Assembly: GCA_027040375.1 (NCBI GenBank)
Contig: JALUMJ010000166.1
Span: 7,444-24,061, forward strand
Source: Campylobacteraceae bacterium
Lineage (GTDB): Bacteria > Campylobacterota > Campylobacteria > Campylobacterales > Sulfurospirillaceae
Reading direction: 5' to 3'
DNA: 16,618 nucleotides
The position numbers and the translations under genes are program-made. The notes under the pieces are model-generated. The model saw only the letters and a program-made list of their open reading frames with translations, did no database searches and was not told the origin of the DNA. Positions 14,872 through 16,618 of this stretch are shown piece after piece (position 1 is the stretch's first letter; each line of letters opens with the position of its first letter).

Positions 14872-15554
14872 AAAGTTGTGTCGTTATTCCTGTTTATAAT
14901 TCACCATATATAAACGAAGTTATCAAAGATGTTTTAACCCTAAATTATGAAATCATAGTAGTAGATGACGGATCTGATAATGGAATAAAAATTAATGATT
15001 CAAATATACATTTGATTACTCATAAACAAAACAGAGGCAAGGGTGAAGCGATACTAAGTGGTGCTAAAAAAGCAAAAGAGTTAGGATATAAATTTTTTGT
15101 CACAATGGATGCTGATAAACAGCATATTAGCACAGAAATTTTTAAACTTGTAGATGTTTTGGAGGAAAATTGTATAATCATAGGAAGCCGTAATTTTGAA
15201 GAAGAAAATGTTCCAAAAAGCTCAATATTTGGGAGAAAATTTAGTAATTTTTGGGTGAATTTAGAGACATTTAAAAGTTTGAAAGACACTCAAAGTGGTT
15301 TTAGAATTTATCCCACAACCATACTTGATTTAAATATAAAAAAAAGAAGATTTGATTTTGAAATAGAGGTTTTAGTTCTTCATTGTTTTAGCGGTGGAAA
15401 GGTAAAAGAAGTTGATGTTGAGTGTTATTATCCGCCACCCAAAAAGAGAATTTCACACTTTGATAAAGTAAAAGACAATTTTCGTCTAAGTTGTATTCAT
15501 TCTAAACTTGTGATGCAGCGATTCTTGCTTCTTCGTGGCTTTTTGTGGAATTAA
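14868..15554 (+). CDS. Family 2 glycosyltransferase
   Basis: From 14868 this gives 228 residues of GT-A fold. The N-terminal CVVIPVYNS is followed by the nucleotide-binding VVDDGSDNG (31-39), NRGKGEAILSGAKKAKELGY, and the metal-binding DAD at 81-83 (FVTMDADKQH). GSRNF (106-110) and the acceptor-side DTQSGFRIYP (140-149) follow. The arrangement resembles dolichyl/polyprenyl-phosphate sugar transferases and the glycosyltransferases found in aryl-polyene clusters. No membrane segment is evident. An ATG two codons earlier (14862) is possible, but 14868 forms a 4-bp ATGA overlap with the dehydratase stop, typical of coupling. It probably adds a sugar to a lipid or polyene-linked acceptor; the substrate is not determined. 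Confidence 0.85.
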   Translation: MKSCVVIPVYNSPYINEVIKDVLTLNYEIIVVDDGSDNGIKINDSNIHLITHKQNRGKGEAILSGAKKAKELGYKFFVTMDADKQHISTEIFKLVDVLEENCIIIGSRNFEEENVPKSSIFGRKFSNFWVNLETFKSLKDTQSGFRIYPTTILDLNIKKRRFDFEIEVLVLHCFSGGKVKEVDVECYYPPPKKRISHFDKVKDNFRLSCIHSKLVMQRFLLLRGFLWN

Positions 15555-15577
15555 TAAAAGCTTAATTGCACTTAGTG

Positions 15578-15583
15578 TAAAAT
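15578..15583 (+). promoter_or_regulatory. Possible -10 box upstream of the DarA-like gene
   Basis: TAAAAT preceded by TG lies 29 bp before the DarA-like start codon in the only non-overlapping gap of the accessory gene set (58 bp). No convincing -35 is seen, which is common in Campylobacter-type promoters. It may allow separate transcription of the DarA/DarB pair, but the AT-rich context makes chance matches likely. Confidence 0.25.
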
Positions 15584-15612
15584 ATAGACTCATATAAAAA
15601 ATAAAGATACGC

Positions 15613-16524
15613 ATGAAAAAAGTTTTAGTTTTATATTATTCACAATCTGGTCAGTTAAAAAGTGTAGTTGATAGCTTTATTTCTAAACTCAATGATGATG
15701 ATATAATAGTTGATGTAAAATCTATTAAGCCAACCACTTCATATCCTTATCCGTGGTCATTTTATGAATTTTTTGATGAATTTCCTGATGCCGCTCGCAT
15801 GAGAGGATGTGAGGTTAAAAAGTTGGAAAATCTTGAAGATGATTATGATTTGATTGTGCTGGGGTACACTATTTGGTTTTTGGCTCCTTCATCTCCTATT
15901 GTTGGATTTTTGAAGTCATCCCAAGCAAAAAAGATTTTTAAAGATAAACCAGTCGTTACCTTGATAGCTTGTAGAGATATGTGGGTGATGGCTCAAGAAA
16001 AAGTCAAAAAGTTGCTTAGCAATGTTGATGCAAAACTGATTGACAATGTTGCATTGACTGACCAAGGTAAAGGTATATACTCTTTTGCTACGACTCCTAG
16101 GTGGCTTTTAAGTGGAAAGAAAGATGCTTTTTGGATTTTTCCACCTGCTGGGATTTTGCAAAAGGATATAGACGATGCTTCAAGATTTGGACAAAGACTA
16201 AATGAGGCGCTAAAGCAAGATAAAGAAAAAGAGGGTAAACCACTTTTAAAAAACCTAAATGCAGTTTGTGTGAATGGAAAATTAATCGCTTCAGAGATGA
16301 TAGGAACTAGAAGTTTTTATATCTGGAGTAAAATTATAGATTTTTGTGGCAAGAAAAAAACGATAAGCAGAAAAATTGCCATTACGGTTTATGCTGTTTT
16401 CTTAGCTTTGATGGTTTTTACAGTAGTGCCTATAAATATAATAGTAAGAAAGATTTTAAACAGTTTTCAAAAAGATAAATTAAAAGAGTTAGAAAAAAAA
16501 TACGAGGAACCAAGCGGTAGATGA
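15613..16524 (+). CDS. DarA-like flavodoxin-fold protein (dialkylresorcinol pathway)
   Basis: The 303-residue product opens with VLVLYYSQSGQLKSVVDSF (4-22), a flavodoxin-type first strand and phosphate-binding loop, followed by YDLIVLGYTIWFLAPSSPIVGFL in two parts (78-100), the flavin-contact region, and VVTLIACRDMWVMAQEKV (114-131). After about 200 residues it departs from ordinary flavodoxins and ends with a hydrophobic stretch at about 255-278, then a charged tail, suggesting membrane anchoring. This plan matches DarA proteins, which act with the ketosynthase DarB in making dialkylresorcinols, where DarA is thought to aromatise the cyclohexanedione product. The following gene looks like darB and overlaps by ATGA. 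The ribosome binding site is weak. A generic NAD(P)H-dependent oxidoreductase is the main alternative. Confidence 0.72.
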   Translation: MKKVLVLYYSQSGQLKSVVDSFISKLNDDDIIVDVKSIKPTTSYPYPWSFYEFFDEFPDAARMRGCEVKKLENLEDDYDLIVLGYTIWFLAPSSPIVGFLKSSQAKKIFKDKPVVTLIACRDMWVMAQEKVKKLLSNVDAKLIDNVALTDQGKGIYSFATTPRWLLSGKKDAFWIFPPAGILQKDIDDASRFGQRLNEALKQDKEKEGKPLLKNLNAVCVNGKLIASEMIGTRSFYIWSKIIDFCGKKKTISRKIAITVYAVFLALMVFTVVPINIIVRKILNSFQKDKLKELEKKYEEPSGR

Positions 16525-16618
16525 GCGAAGTATATATAAACAACATTGCAGCATTTTTTCCAAATGATGCGGTAGATAATGACAACATAGAAAATGTTTT
16601 AGGTGTGATTGATGGAAA
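16521..16618 (+). CDS. KAS III-like ketosynthase, DarB-like (N-terminal part, runs off window)
   Basis: An ATG at 16521 overlaps the stop of the preceding gene by 4 bp and opens a frame that stays open to the window end (32 complete codons). It reads MSEVYINNIAAFFPNDAVDN and then DNIENVLGVIDG. Ketoacyl-ACP synthase III-like proteins start with a similar YI..I..(F/Y)LPN..V.N..IE..LG pattern, and DarB proteins continue with a GGKPSR-type motif just where this window stops. DarB condenses two beta-ketoacyl units to a cyclohexanedione. The catalytic Cys-His-Asn residues lie outside the window, so the call rests on the N-terminus and the DarA-like neighbour. Confidence 0.65.
   Translation, partial: MSEVYINNIAAFFPNDAVDNDNIENVLGVIDG

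Overview
The window is AT-rich and comes from a Campylobacterota (epsilonproteobacterial) chromosome, most likely Campylobacter or a close relative. Several signs point this way: low GC, the gene order nusG-rplK-rplA-rplJ-rplL-rpoB-rpoC-rpsL-rpsG-fusA, a 1378-residue RpoB and 1509-residue RpoC that overlap by 4 bp but are not fused (unlike Helicobacter and Wolinella), and no tuf gene after fusA. The genus is inferred from memory of family sizes and gene order, not from a search.

Region 1 (1-11259) is the ribosomal-protein/RNA-polymerase block: the last 12 codons of nusG, then rplK, rplA, rplJ, rplL, rpoB and rpoC, all on the + strand. The nusG-rplK gap holds a 48-bp tandem repeat whose core is palindromic, followed by a separate 12-bp-stem hairpin. 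Almost every later gap in the block also holds a stem-loop. One is a candidate L10-type autoregulatory leader before rplJ, and another lies at the rplL-rpoB junction, where related bacteria attenuate transcription. rplJ starts with TTG.

Region 2 (11260-14485) has a hairpin after rpoC, a 111-bp gap packed with inverted repeats, and then the str-type genes rpsL (GTG start), rpsG and fusA, closed by a strong intrinsic terminator.

Region 3 (14486-16618) starts with tRNA-Arg(CCU). Only 15 nt after its CCA end comes a different kind of gene set: a small FabZ/ApeI-like hotdog dehydratase, a family 2 glycosyltransferase joined to it by an ATGA overlap, a DarA-like flavodoxin-fold protein with a C-terminal membrane segment, and the first 32 codons of a KAS III-like (DarB-like) ketosynthase, again joined by an ATGA overlap. 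Together these look like the leading edge of an aryl-polyene/dialkylresorcinol (flexirubin-like) lipid-pigment cluster that continues past the window. This is the most interesting part of the window.

The first two regions supply transcription and translation machinery: NusG, the beta and beta' subunits, stalk proteins L11/L10/L7-L12, L1, S12, S7 and EF-G. The third appears to be accessory lipid chemistry placed at a tRNA boundary.
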